Shown here one piece after another: positions 24,990 to 33,183 of a stretch of 64,000 nucleotides of DNA. Origin of the DNA: an uncultured Oscillospiraceae bacterium (GTDB lineage: Bacteria; Bacillota; Clostridia; Oscillospirales; Oscillospiraceae). Positions within the stretch are counted from its first letter, which is position 1. Each line of letters starts with the position of its first letter. The stretch lies in NCBI GenBank assembly GCA_947623745.1, contig CANQHN010000003.1, positions 62,001-126,000 on the forward strand, read 5' to 3'. The position numbers and the translations under genes are program-made. The notes below the pieces were generated by a model that made no database searches, was not told the origin of the DNA, and was given only the letters and a program-made list of their open reading frames with translations.

Positions 24990-25793
24990 TCAGGCGGGCA
25001 GGTGGATGACGCCCACAGGGCACTCCTTGACGCACATCTGGCAGCCTACGCACTTGTCCTGGTCGATATAGGCCAGGTTATTCTCCACGGTGATGGCCTC
25101 CAGCTTGCAGACCTTGGCGCACTTCATGCAGCCGATACAGCCGGCGGTGCAGACCTTGCGGGTCTGGGCGCCCTTGTCCTTGTTCTGGCACATGACCACG
25201 GGCTTCATGCGCTTGGGGGGCACAGGCACGATGGAGATGACGGAGTTGGGGCAGGCCTTGGCGCAGGCGCCGCAGCCGGTGCACTTGTCCCGGTCCACCA
25301 CGGCCACGCCCTGGTCGCTGACGTGGATAGCGTCGAAGGCGCAGGCCCTGGTGCAGTCGCCATAGCCCAGGCAGCCGAAGGCGCAGGCGCCGTCGCCGCC
25401 GTACAAGCCCTTGACGGCCAGGCAGCTGTGGATGCCGTCAAACTCGTACTTCTTGGAGGTCTTGTCGCAGGTGCCGGAGCAGGCCACCACGGCCTTCACG
25501 GCCTGGGAGGCACCGGCCTCCACGCCCATGATGGCGGCCACCTCGGCGGCCACCTTGGCGCCGCCGGGGACACACTTGTTGACGGGGGCGCCGTTCTCCA
25601 CCACGTTCTTGGCGTAGTCGGCGCAGCCGGCGCAGCCGCAGGCGCCGCAGTTGGCGCCGGGCAGCACCCCGGTGATCTGCTCCACGCGCTCATCCACGGG
25701 GACATACATGAAGATAGAGGCGCACACCAGGATGATCGCGCCGATCAGGCCGATGGCGAATACCACGAGGATCGCAAATAAAATCGGATTCAT
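24990..25793 (-). CDS. rnfB: Rnf complex subunit B (ferredoxin-type Fe-S)
   Basis: A 267-residue RnfB. An N-terminal membrane anchor (about 5-30) is followed by a 4Fe-4S domain with CGACGCAGCADYA, then a central Cys-rich region, and two classic ferredoxin clusters, CTGCGACAKACP and CVGCQMCVKECP, near the C terminus. It is the likely entry point for electrons from reduced ferredoxin into the Rnf ion pump (ferredoxin:NAD+ oxidoreductase, Na+ or H+ translocating). It is the last gene of the operon and ends at a terminator. Confidence 0.96.
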   Translation of the reverse strand: MNPILFAILVVFAIGLIGAIILVCASIFMYVPVDERVEQITGVLPGANCGACGCAGCADYAKNVVENGAPVNKCVPGGAKVAAEVAAIMGVEAGASQAVKAVVACSGTCDKTSKKYEFDGIHSCLAVKGLYGGDGACAFGCLGYGDCTRACAFDAIHVSDQGVAVVDRDKCTGCGACAKACPNSVISIVPVPPKRMKPVVMCQNKDKGAQTRKVCTAGCIGCMKCAKVCKLEAITVENNLAYIDQDKCVGCQMCVKECPVGVIHLPA

Positions 25794-25811
25794 AACAACA
25801 CTCTCCTCCTA

Positions 25812-26429
25812 TCAGCCGCCGAAGATGGCTTCCACGATGCCGCCGAAGCCCATGAAGGACAGGGAGGTCATAGCGGCGGCCACCAGAGTGATGGGCAGGC
25901 CCTCGAAGCACTTGGGGGGATTGGCCTCCTCCACCCTGCGGCGCACACCGGAGAACAACACCATGGCCACCAGGAAGCCGATGCCGGCGCCGGCAGAGCA
26001 GACGATGCTCTCGATGAAGCTGTAGCCGTTGTCCAGGTTCAGGATGGTCACGCCCAGGATGGTGCAGTTGGTGGTGATCAGGGGCAGGTACACGCCCAGG
26101 GACTTGTAAAGAGCGGGGATGTACTTCTTGAGGATGTTCTCAAGGAGCTGGACCAGGATGGCGATGATGAGGATGAACACGATGGTCTGGAGGTAGGCCA
26201 TGTCGCGGGGCGTCCCCTCGCTCCCCTCCGGGGAGAGGATGAACTTATAGATGGGCCAGGTGGCGGCGGTGGCCATGACCATGACGAAGGTGACGGCCAG
26301 GGACATGCCCACGGCGCTGTCCAGCTTCTTGGACACGCCCAGGAAGGGGCAGATACCCAGGAATTTCTGGAGGACGTAGTTGTCCACCAGGATCATGGTG
26401 AAGAAAATGCTGGCGAGCTTGAGTGCCAT
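25812..26429 (-). CDS. rnfA: Rnf complex subunit A
   Basis: A 205-residue six-helix membrane protein homologous to NqrE. Family motifs are VDNYVLQKFLGICPFLGVSKK and LGVYLPLITTNCTILGV, with Cys residues in the half-helices that carry the intramembrane iron-sulfur cluster. It lies between rnfE (sharing one base, TAATG) and rnfB. Part of the ion-translocating core. Confidence 0.96.
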   Translation of the reverse strand: MALKLASIFFTMILVDNYVLQKFLGICPFLGVSKKLDSAVGMSLAVTFVMVMATAATWPIYKFILSPEGSEGTPRDMAYLQTIVFILIIAILVQLLENILKKYIPALYKSLGVYLPLITTNCTILGVTILNLDNGYSFIESIVCSAGAGIGFLVAMVLFSGVRRRVEEANPPKCFEGLPITLVAAAMTSLSFMGFGGIVEAIFGG

Positions 26430-27118
26430 TACGCATTGCCTCCTTCCTCAGCCTCAGCGGGGGCGGCCTTCTCCTTCTTGGGGCGGGTGGTCAGCCAGGT
26501 AGCGGCGGCCATCATCACGCCGAACACGAAGAATCCGCCGGGGGCGCTGGTCATAATGGTGAAGGGGTCGATGGAGGTGGGGATGACCTGGATCTTGAAG
26601 CCCTCCGGCAGGAAGGGCAGCAGGCCGTCCAGGCCGGACATCCAGGTGCCGGAGCCCAGCACCTCGCGGATGGTGCCCATGATGGTCAGGGTGCAGGTGA
26701 AGCCGATGCCCATGCCGATGCCGTCAAGGGCGGAATCCAGCACGCCGTTCTTGGAGGCGAACGCCTCGGCGCGGCCAAGGATGATGCAGTTGACCACGAT
26801 CAGGGGCAGGTACACGCCCAGGGCCTCGTCCAGGGGCTGGACAAAGGCCTTGACCAGCATCTGCACCACAGACACGAAGCCGGCAATAACGGTGATGTAG
26901 CACGGGATACGGACCTGGTTGGGGATGACCTTGCGCAGAGCGGAGATGACCACGTTGGAGCACACCAGAACGAAGGTGGCGGCCAGGCCCATGCCGATGC
27001 CGTTGGAGGCCATGGAGGTGACGGCCAGGGTGGGACAGGTGCCCAGGACAAGCCGCAGAACGGGGTTCTCATTCAAAATACCGTTGGTAAGGATGCTCAG
27101 TTTGCTGTTTTTACTCAT
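26429..27118 (-). CDS. rnfE: Rnf complex subunit E
   Basis: A 229-residue membrane protein homologous to NqrD. ENPVLRLVLGTCPTLAVT at the N terminus and LGVYLPLIVVNCIILGRAEAFA mirror RnfA; together the two form the inverted pair of the core. The C-terminal tail is Lys/Glu/Ala-rich. It starts 17 bases after the rnfG stop. Confidence 0.96.
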   Translation of the reverse strand: MSKNSKLSILTNGILNENPVLRLVLGTCPTLAVTSMASNGIGMGLAATFVLVCSNVVISALRKVIPNQVRIPCYITVIAGFVSVVQMLVKAFVQPLDEALGVYLPLIVVNCIILGRAEAFASKNGVLDSALDGIGMGIGFTCTLTIMGTIREVLGSGTWMSGLDGLLPFLPEGFKIQVIPTSIDPFTIMTSAPGGFFVFGVMMAAATWLTTRPKKEKAAPAEAEEGGNA

Positions 27119-27135
27119 CTTGACTCACCTGCCTT

Positions 27136-27690
27136 TCAAGGAATCGCGTTGAACGCGTTGATGGCGGCGTTGACCGCATTGGTAATGGCGCGGCTGGAGA
27201 TGGTGGCACCGGAGACGGCGTCGATGTCAGAGCCGCTGCCCGCCTTGCCCAGGACCAGAGCCTGCGCGGCGGGCTTGCCGTTGAACTGGTCCCAGAAGGC
27301 CTGGCCGTCGGGCACGGTGACGACTTTGCTGCCCACGCCCTTGGTCTCGGCCTGCTCGGTGACCTTGATCTTGCTGATGGTGCCGTCCTGGCCGATGGCG
27401 ACCATGACCACCACGTCGCCGCCGTAGCCCTTGCCGGAGCAGGTGATGACGTAGGCGCCGGTGTCGGCCTGGTACACGTCGGAGACGTTCTCCACGTCCA
27501 CGCCGTCCACCTTCTCGAAGGAGGCGGCGTCGGGGATCAGCTCCTGGCGGGCCGCATCCTGGGCGCGGCGGGTGTTCTCCTGGATGATGGGGTCGGTGAC
27601 GGAGTTGGTGGCGGCCAGCGCGCCGGTGATGATCAGGCAGATGGCGCACAGCACCACGATGGGCTTGCCGATCTTATTCCAATTACTCAT
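27136..27690 (-). CDS. rnfG: Rnf complex subunit G (covalent FMN)
   Basis: A 184-residue RnfG with an N-terminal membrane helix (about 7-27) and an extracytoplasmic FMN-binding domain. The flavinylation motif SGATISSRAIT lies near residue 160; its Thr carries FMN through a phosphoester bond in the family. Flavin transfer needs an ApbE-type enzyme, which is not encoded in this window. It overlaps rnfD by 4 bases (ATGA). Confidence 0.95.
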   Translation of the reverse strand: MSNWNKIGKPIVVLCAICLIITGALAATNSVTDPIIQENTRRAQDAARQELIPDAASFEKVDGVDVENVSDVYQADTGAYVITCSGKGYGGDVVVMVAIGQDGTISKIKVTEQAETKGVGSKVVTVPDGQAFWDQFNGKPAAQALVLGKAGSGSDIDAVSGATISSRAITNAVNAAINAFNAIP

Positions 27691-28625
27691 TTCGCGGCGC
27701 CTCCCTTCTTCACTTTCGCGATGCCCAGCTTATCCTGGCGGGTGTTGATCTCGATGTAGGGCACCACCAGGTTCATCAGCAGGATGGCAAAGGACACGCC
27801 CTCGTTCATGGTGGCGAAGAACCGGATCATGCAGGTGACCACACCCAGGCCGATGCCGAAAATCAGCTTGCCCTTGTTGGTGGTGGGAGAGGTGACGTAG
27901 TCAGTGGCCATGAAGAAGGCGCCCAGCATCAGGCCGCCGGAGAGCAGCTGATAGATGGGGTCGCGCCCGGCCAGCAGGCTGAGCACAGCCACGGTGCCCA
28001 GGTATGTAACGGGGATGATGGGGCTGATGACCTTGGTGACGATCAGATAGATGCCGCCGATGATCAGGGTGATAGCGCAGGTCTCGCCCAGCACGCCGCC
28101 GTGGGTGCCGAGGAGCAGGGTGACATAGGACACGGCGTTCTCCGTGCCGGCCACGCCCAGGGGGGTGGCGGAGGAGACCGCGTCGGTGACGGGGTCGATA
28201 AAGGTGGTCATGCGGCTGGTGAAGCCCAAGGCCAGCGCGATACGGCCCACGATGGCGGGGTTGGCGAAGTTGTAGCCCAGGCCGCCGAACAGCTGCTTGA
28301 CGATGACGATGGCGATGAACGCGCCCACGATGGCCATCCACACGGGCATACCGGCGGGCATATTGAAGGCCAGCAGCATACCGGTGACCACCGCGGAGAA
28401 GTCGTCGATGGTGACCTCACGGCCGACGAGCTTGCAGTAGCCGTACTCGAAGAGCACGCAGGCCGCCACGGTCACCACGGTCAGGATCAGGGAGCTGATG
28501 CCGAAGATGATGACGGAGGCGATGAGGGTGGGCACCAGGGCGATGCAGACCCGCTGCATGATCTTGCTGGTGCTGTCCGCGCTGGTGATATGGGGCGCGG
28601 CAGTGACGATCAACTTGTTAGCCAT
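27687..28625 (-). CDS. rnfD: Rnf complex subunit D (covalent FMN)
   Basis: A 312-residue membrane protein homologous to NqrB with about nine helices. The flavinylation site is visible as SSATPLG near residue 160, and GGLGYNFANPAIVGR is conserved. The N terminus (TAAPHITSADSTSKIM) is cytoplasmic. It shares one base with rnfC (TAATG), which indicates strict coupling. Confidence 0.96.
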   Translation of the reverse strand: MANKLIVTAAPHITSADSTSKIMQRVCIALVPTLIASVIIFGISSLILTVVTVAACVLFEYGYCKLVGREVTIDDFSAVVTGMLLAFNMPAGMPVWMAIVGAFIAIVIVKQLFGGLGYNFANPAIVGRIALALGFTSRMTTFIDPVTDAVSSATPLGVAGTENAVSYVTLLLGTHGGVLGETCAITLIIGGIYLIVTKVISPIIPVTYLGTVAVLSLLAGRDPIYQLLSGGLMLGAFFMATDYVTSPTTNKGKLIFGIGLGVVTCMIRFFATMNEGVSFAILLMNLVVPYIEINTRQDKLGIAKVKKGGAAK

Positions 28626-29935
28626 TACTTCTTACCTCCATTCTTCATCATGATCTTGGCCAGAGCGATGGAGGGGGCCAGGGGCCGCTTGGCCGGGCAG
28701 ACAAAGGAGCAGGTGCCGCAGCTCATGCACAGGTCGGCGTTGAGCTGCTGGAGGAGCTCCACATCGCCCTTTTCATAGGCCCGGACGATCTCCTTGGCGG
28801 AGAGGCCCAGGGGGCAGGCGTTGGTGCACCGGCCGCAGTGGATGCAGTTGGTGGGCTTGGGGACCTGGGACATCTTCCGGGAGAAGGCCAGGATGGCGTT
28901 GTTGTTCTTGAGGATGGGCTGGTCCAGGTCGGCCACGCAGTTGCCCATCATGGGGCCGCCGTAGAGGACCTTGCCGGGCTCGTCGGTGAGGCCGCCGCAG
29001 AAGTCCAGCAGCTCCCGGATGGGGGTGCCGATGATGACCTCCACGTTCTGGGGCTTGGCGACGATGTCACCGTCCACAGTCAGACGCTTGGTGGTCAGCG
29101 GCATGCCGGTCTCCAGGTACTTGGAGACGAAAGCCACGGAGGTGACGTTCATGACCACCACGCCCACGTCGGAGGGCAGGCCGGGGAACGGGACCTCGCG
29201 GCCGGTGCAGTTCTCGATCAGCACTTTTTCAGCGCCCTGGGGGTAGCGGCAGGGCAGCTCCTTGACCTCGATGCCCGGCGCGTCGATGGCGGCCTTCATC
29301 TTGGCGATGGCCTCGGGCTTGTTGCCCTCGATGCCGATGACGCACTTGGGGATGTCCATGTACTTCATCACCTGCTTGATGCCGTTGAGCACATGGTGGG
29401 TATCCTCTAGGAAGCAGCGGTTATCAGACGTGATGTAGGGCTCGCACTCGGCGCCGTTGATGATCAGGGTGTCGATCTCGTCCAGGTTCTTGGGGGCCAG
29501 CTTCACCGCCGTGGGGAAACCGGCGCCGCCCAGGCCCACCAGGCCGCTGGCGCGCACCGCGTCCTGGAAGGACTTCAGGTCGGTGACCGTCGGGGGGGCG
29601 ATGGAGGGGTCCACCTTCTGCTCCCCGTCGGGGATGATGACCACCGCGGTCTGCTTGGCGCCGTTGGGGGCCACGATGGTGGTGATCTCCGACACCGTGC
29701 CGGACACGCCGGAGTGGATGTCGGCGGAGACAAAGCCGCCGGCCTTGCCCACCACAGTGCCCACGTACACCTGGTCGCCCTTGGCCACGGTGGGGGCCGC
29801 CGGCGCGCCGATGTGCTGCCCCATGGACAGCACGATCTTGGACGGCAGGGTCATTTTTACCGTTTCCAGGTTGGACGTGCCTTTCTCATGGGGGACTCCC
29901 GCGCCCTGCGCGGAACGTTTGAGAAATTTGCTCAT
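28625..29935 (-). CDS. rnfC: Rnf complex subunit C (NADH-binding side)
   Basis: A 436-residue RnfC, first gene of rnfCDGEAB. GLVGLGGAGFPTAVKL begins the NuoF-like FMN/NADH domain, preceded by a barrel-sandwich domain (about 30-110). Two 4Fe-4S clusters are visible as CIHCGRCTNACP and CMSCGTCSFVCP near residues 365-415. It reduces NAD+ at the cytoplasmic face. A weak promoter at 30190-30218 and a leader of about 250 bases precede it. Confidence 0.97.
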   Translation of the reverse strand: MSKFLKRSAQGAGVPHEKGTSNLETVKMTLPSKIVLSMGQHIGAPAAPTVAKGDQVYVGTVVGKAGGFVSADIHSGVSGTVSEITTIVAPNGAKQTAVVIIPDGEQKVDPSIAPPTVTDLKSFQDAVRASGLVGLGGAGFPTAVKLAPKNLDEIDTLIINGAECEPYITSDNRCFLEDTHHVLNGIKQVMKYMDIPKCVIGIEGNKPEAIAKMKAAIDAPGIEVKELPCRYPQGAEKVLIENCTGREVPFPGLPSDVGVVVMNVTSVAFVSKYLETGMPLTTKRLTVDGDIVAKPQNVEVIIGTPIRELLDFCGGLTDEPGKVLYGGPMMGNCVADLDQPILKNNNAILAFSRKMSQVPKPTNCIHCGRCTNACPLGLSAKEIVRAYEKGDVELLQQLNADLCMSCGTCSFVCPAKRPLAPSIALAKIMMKNGGKK

Positions 29936-30307
29936 TCAGATTTCAACCTCCCTATACTGCAAATCGCTGGGATTTCAGTCTCTCTTTTCCTTCCCGGCGG
30001 ACCCTTCCATCCTCATTTCGGCTCCGCCCTTCCGATCCCTCCTATGTTGTGATCCGCCCCGGCTGTGCCCGTGGTCGCCCGGGGCGTACCGTGCGCAGGA
30101 AAACCCGGCGTCCCTTCCGCTTTTAAGGTCCGCCGGTTTTCTGTGCCGGCTGCGCGGACTGACGGACCCGCGCATAATTTTACCTCAATACTATACACCT
30201 TTCCGCCGGGAAACGCAAGAACAGATTTCTGGCACCGGACAGGTTTTGAAGAATTTGCGGGTGGTAGCGGGCCGGCGCGGGATGGAGCTCGTCCCGGGAG
30301 AGCGCAG
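29936..30307 (-). other. Long leader region of the rnf operon
   Basis: About 370 bases without a convincing gene. On the minus strand the region from 30189 down can form hairpins (for example GCCGG/CCGGC inside GGTCC/GGACC, about 30124-30166, and GCGCGG/CCGCGC). No riboswitch class was recognised and no complete Rex operator was found. Confidence 0.4.
30190..30218 (-). promoter_or_regulatory. Possible promoter of the rnf operon
   Basis: On the minus strand: TTGCGT (30213-30218), 17 bases, TATAGT (30190-30195). The -35 is weak, but it is the same hexamer as at the recombinase promoter. A TAAAAT nearby (30177-30182) is an alternative -10. Confidence 0.4.
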
Positions 30308-30343
30308 AAAAAGGCGCGGTCCTTATGGACCGCGCCTTTTTTT
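30308..30343. terminator. Terminator of the Cys/Gly-rich peptide gene
   Basis: A 15-bp stem AAAAAGGCGCGGTCC / GGACCGCGCCTTTTT with a TTAT loop, just after the stop codon of the small minus-strand gene. Confidence 0.88.
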
Positions 30344-30348
30344 ACCGC

Positions 30349-30501
30349 TCAGCAGCCGCAGCCGTTGTTGCAGCCGCAGTTATTGCCGCAGCCACACCCG
30401 CAGCTGCCGCCGCACCCGCCGCAACAGCACAGCAGGATGATGATCAGGATGATGATCCAAAGGCAGCCGCCGCCGCCCCAGCCGTTATTGCAGCACCCCA
30501 T
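30349..30501 (-). CDS. 50-residue Cys/Gly-rich membrane peptide
   Basis: A small gene with a near-perfect AGGAGG ribosome site 8 bases before its ATG and a strong terminator after its TGA. The peptide begins MGCCNNGWGGGGC, has a hydrophobic stretch of Ile/Leu (about residues 14-24), and continues as Cys/Gly/Asn repeats (CCCGGCGG, CGCGCG, NNCGC). About 16 of 50 residues are Cys. Similar short high-cysteine proteins are annotated in Clostridia without known function, sometimes under the label chorion-class high-cysteine. A CATAAGAT box at 30557-30564 would fit a mother-cell sigma factor (E or K), so a spore-surface role is possible but unproven. Confidence 0.75.
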   Translation of the reverse strand: MGCCNNGWGGGGCLWIIILIIILLCCCGGCGGSCGCGCGNNCGCNNGCGC

Positions 30502-30556
30502 AATGAGTACCTCCTGAATTTATGAATTTGAGAGGGCTTTGCGCCGTTCTCAATCC

Positions 30557-30564
30557 ATCTTATG
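30557..30564 (-). promoter_or_regulatory. Possible sporulation -10 element for the Cys/Gly-rich peptide
   Basis: CATAAGAT on the minus strand fits the CATANNNT -10 of sigma-E/sigma-K promoters. A CACC lies 15 bases upstream and could serve as a sigma-K-type -35. Transcription would start about 48 bases before the ATG. Confidence 0.3.
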
Positions 30565-30590
30565 CGCAGGAGGAGAAAGGGTGCCGGAAG

Positions 30591-31679
30591 TCAGCCGAGG
30601 TAGAGCTGGGAGAAGTTCATCAGCATGGAGGCCACCTCAGCCCGGGTGGCGCTGCGGTTGGGCTCCAGCGCGCCGCTGGTGCCGGCGGAGATCACCCCGC
30701 AGGCCGACGCCCAGGACAGGGCGTCCCGGGCCCACTCGGCGGACTGGCCGTAGTCGGAGCAGGAGCTGATATCCACCCGCTCCCGCAGGGTCATGCCCAT
30801 ATAGTTGGTGGCGAAGTTGTAGAGCAGCACCACCACCTGCTGGCGGGGGACGGCCTGGTTGGGGGCAAACTGCCCGTTCCCCACGCCGGCGGACACGCCG
30901 TAGTCGGCGGCCCAGCTGATAAAGGTGCTGTACCACTGGGCAGCGGGCACGTCGGTGAATGTGGCTTTGGCGCCCAGCCGCTCATTTTCCGGGGAGCCGG
31001 CCAGGTGGAAGAGCACCGTCATCATCATGGCCCGGTTCATCTCACCCTGGGGGGCGAAGGTGCCGTCGCCCATGCCGTCGAACAGGCCGTTGAAGTAGGC
31101 GTAGTCCACCGCCGGGCTGTACCAGTCGGAGCTGGTCACGTCGGTGAAGGGGGCGGCCTCCTCCCTGCTGGCTGTACGCTTGTAGCTGCCCTCGATGCCG
31201 CCCGCGGCATAGCCGGAGCGGACGGTGATCTGGGCGGCGGTGTTCTCCCCCACCAGGTAGCGGTGTCCCGTCTCCAGCGCCGCGCCGGAGGCCACGGCCT
31301 GCCCCGCGGTCACGTCGATCACCGCGCCGCTGTGGGTGAGCGCGGCCTGCCCGGAGAGCATCAGGAAGCTCGAACCGGTCTCCAGGTCGATCACGTCTCC
31401 CCTGCCGAACTCCCGCTGGCGCATATCGGCGCTGTAGCTGCCCAGGGTGCCGCTGACAGCCCCCGCGGGCAGCTCCATCTGGTTGATCGCGTCGTTGTAG
31501 GTCTGCTCCATCTTCTCCTGATAGACCCCGTCCCCCTGGGCCACCAGAGAGGGGATAAAGGTCTTGGTCAGATAGCTCAGGGAGATCAGGCTGTCCCCCT
31601 GGCTGGCGGCCACGGCCGCGCCGGCCAGGAGCAGAGCCGCTCCCGCGGCCAGGCCCCACCGGACCAGACGCCCCCTCAC
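30591..31679 (-). CDS. SLH-domain surface protein coupled to rex
   Basis: A 362-residue exported protein. The N-terminal signal-like segment (about 5-24) is followed by a region of about 160 residues with no recognised domain, and then three SLH repeats: FTDVTSSDWY, FTDVPAAQWY and a last one ending in RSATRAEVASMLMNF. SLH repeats anchor proteins to pyruvylated cell-wall polymers. The GTG start lies inside a GTGA overlap with the rex stop, so its translation appears coupled to a redox regulator, an unusual pairing. The middle region has short repeats of the SGxAALTHSGAVIDV type. Confidence 0.82.
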   Translation of the reverse strand: MRGRLVRWGLAAGAALLLAGAAVAASQGDSLISLSYLTKTFIPSLVAQGDGVYQEKMEQTYNDAINQMELPAGAVSGTLGSYSADMRQREFGRGDVIDLETGSSFLMLSGQAALTHSGAVIDVTAGQAVASGAALETGHRYLVGENTAAQITVRSGYAAGGIEGSYKRTASREEAAPFTDVTSSDWYSPAVDYAYFNGLFDGMGDGTFAPQGEMNRAMMMTVLFHLAGSPENERLGAKATFTDVPAAQWYSTFISWAADYGVSAGVGNGQFAPNQAVPRQQVVVLLYNFATNYMGMTLRERVDISSCSDYGQSAEWARDALSWASACGVISAGTSGALEPNRSATRAEVASMLMNFSQLYLG

Positions 31680-32323
31680 TCCTCCGCCTCCTGGGGAACA
31701 CCCTGGGAGATGAGGTAGCTCAAGGTCATCAGGCTGTCAGAGAAGTGGACGTTCTCCACGATCACGTCCGGCCTGGCGGGCAGCTCCACATTGGTGAAGT
31801 TCCAGATCCCCCGCACCCCGGCGTTGGCCAGCCGCTCCGCCATGGGCACGGCGGCGCATCTGGGCACGGCCAGCAGGCCCACGCTGGCCGGGTGGCTGTC
31901 CAGGAACTCCTCCAGCTGGTCGGTGTGGTAGACGGGCACCCCGTCCACGGTGGTGCCCACCTCGTCGTTCACGTCGAAGGCGGCCAGCAGCTCAAAGCCG
32001 CTGTTGGCGAATTTGAAGTTTTTCAGCAGCGCCCGGCCCAGGTTGCCGGCGCCCAGCACCACCAGGGTGTGGCCCCGGCTGATGCCCAGAATCTCCCCGA
32101 TCTCCTCCCGCAGGCTGTCCACATTGTAGCCGTAGCCCTGCTGGCCGAACTCGCCGAAGCAGAACAGGTCCTGCCGGATCTGGGAGGCGGTCAGGCCCAT
32201 GTCCTCCCCCAGGGCGCTGGAGGAGATGCGCACCACGCCCCTGCGCTGCAGCTCGGTCAGGTGCCGGTAGTACCGGGGCAGGCGGCGGATGACCGCGATG
32301 GAAACCTTTGTCTGTCTCTTCAT
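31676..32323 (-). CDS. rex: Redox-sensing transcriptional repressor Rex
   Basis: A 215-residue Rex. The winged helix (about 1-80) begins KVSIAVIRRLPRYYRHLTEL and includes SASQIRQDLFCFGEFGQQGYGY-type residues. The Rossmann domain has VVLGAGNLGRAL (about 88-99), which binds NADH/NAD+. Rex normally represses fermentation and respiration genes when NAD+ dominates; the nearby Rnf operon is a natural target, but no full operator was seen. A promoter lies at 32381-32409 and a GC hairpin in its leader. Confidence 0.96.
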   Translation of the reverse strand: MKRQTKVSIAVIRRLPRYYRHLTELQRRGVVRISSSALGEDMGLTASQIRQDLFCFGEFGQQGYGYNVDSLREEIGEILGISRGHTLVVLGAGNLGRALLKNFKFANSGFELLAAFDVNDEVGTTVDGVPVYHTDQLEEFLDSHPASVGLLAVPRCAAVPMAERLANAGVRGIWNFTNVELPARPDVIVENVHFSDSLMTLSYLISQGVPQEAEE

Positions 32324-32348
32324 GATCCTCGCTCCAAATTATCCTGTC

Positions 32349-32367
32349 GCCCCGCGCAGAGCGGGGC
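32349..32367. repeat. Hairpin in the rex leader
   Basis: GCCCCGC / GCGGGGC arms around GCAGA, between the rex promoter and its start. No U run follows, so it is not a clear terminator. Confidence 0.5.
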
Positions 32368-32380
32368 ACACGTTTCTTTA

Positions 32381-32409
32381 AGTGTAACCGATACGCCGCC
32401 GCTTGTCAA
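32381..32409 (-). promoter_or_regulatory. Sigma-A-type promoter of rex
   Basis: On the minus strand: perfect -35 TTGACA (32404-32409), 17-base spacer, -10 TACACT (32381-32386). Confidence 0.6.
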
Positions 32410-32449
32410 ATGGTTTCCCTTTCCTTTCCGCGCAGGGCGGCTCCGGGGA

Positions 32450-33169
32450 CTACATCAGGCGGACGATCTCCCGCTTCAGCTTGGCGATGATGCGCTTCTC
32501 CAGCCGGGAGATGTAGGACTGGGAGATGCCCAGCAGGTCGGCCACCTCCTTCTGGGTGCGCTCCCTGCGCCCGCCCAGCCCGAAGCGCAGGGTGATGATC
32601 CGCCGGTCCCGGTCGTCCAGCTGCTCCAGGGCCTCCCGCAGCAGCTGGCGGTCCACGTCGGCCTCGATGGGCTGGACCACCAGGTCGCTGTCGGTGCCCA
32701 GCACGTCGGACAGCAGCAGCTCGTTGCCGTCCCAGTCCGTGTTCAGCGGCTCGTCGAAGGACAGCTCCGTCTTTTGGACGGAGGTCTTGCGCAGGTACAT
32801 CAGGATCTCGTTCTCGATGCACCGGGAGGCGTAGGTGGCCAGCTTGATGCTCCGGGCGGGCTGGTAGGTGCCCACCGCCTTGATGAGCCCGATGGTGCCG
32901 ATGGAAATCAGGTCCTCGATGTTGATGCCCGTGTTCTCGAACCGCCGGGCGATGTAGACCACCAGGCGCAGGTTGCGCTCGATGAGCACCGAGCGGGCCT
33001 GCTGGTCCCCCTGGGCGTACCGCTCGATGAGCTCGGCCTCCTCCTCCCGGGTCAGGGGCGCGGGCAGGGTGTCACTGCCCCCGATGTACATGACCTTGCC
33101 CGGCGGCCGGAGCCCCAGCCGGGCCAGCAGCTTTGCCCAAAATTCCGATATTGTCAGACAGATCCCCAT
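32450..33169 (-). CDS. sigE: RNA polymerase sporulation sigma factor SigE (pro-sigma-E)
   Basis: A 239-residue pro-sigma-E, the same length as in Bacillus. The N-terminal pro-sequence is amphipathic ([10 protein letters not shown]) and ends before [10 protein letters not shown], where SpoIIGA cleavage is expected. Region 2 ([35 protein letters not shown]-type, about 65-125) and region 4 helix-turn-helix ([23 protein letters not shown]) are intact. It directs early mother-cell transcription, including spoIIIA, which also lies in this window. spoIIGA lies 14 bases upstream. sigG, which follows sigE in Bacillus, is not adjacent here; rex is. Confidence 0.97.
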   Translation of the reverse strand: MGICLTISEFWAKLLARLGLRPPGKVMYIGGSDTLPAPLTREEEAELIERYAQGDQQARSVLIERNLRLVVYIARRFENTGINIEDLISIGTIGLIKAVGTYQPARSIKLATYASRCIENEILMYLRKTSVQKTELSFDEPLNTDWDGNELLLSDVLGTDSDLVVQPIEADVDRQLLREALEQLDDRDRRIITLRFGLGGRRERTQKEVADLLGISQSYISRLEKRIIAKLKREIVRLM

Positions 33170-33183
33170 CCTCGTGATCCCCC

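Noticed and set aside
30045-30060. Rex operator upstream of rnfC
   Set aside because: Only a single TTGTGA half is present, with no inverted partner.
30325-30525. Ala-rich 66-residue frame on the + strand
   Set aside because: Antisense of the Cys/Gly-rich peptide gene (GCN and GGC codons read backwards), and its start lies in a terminator.
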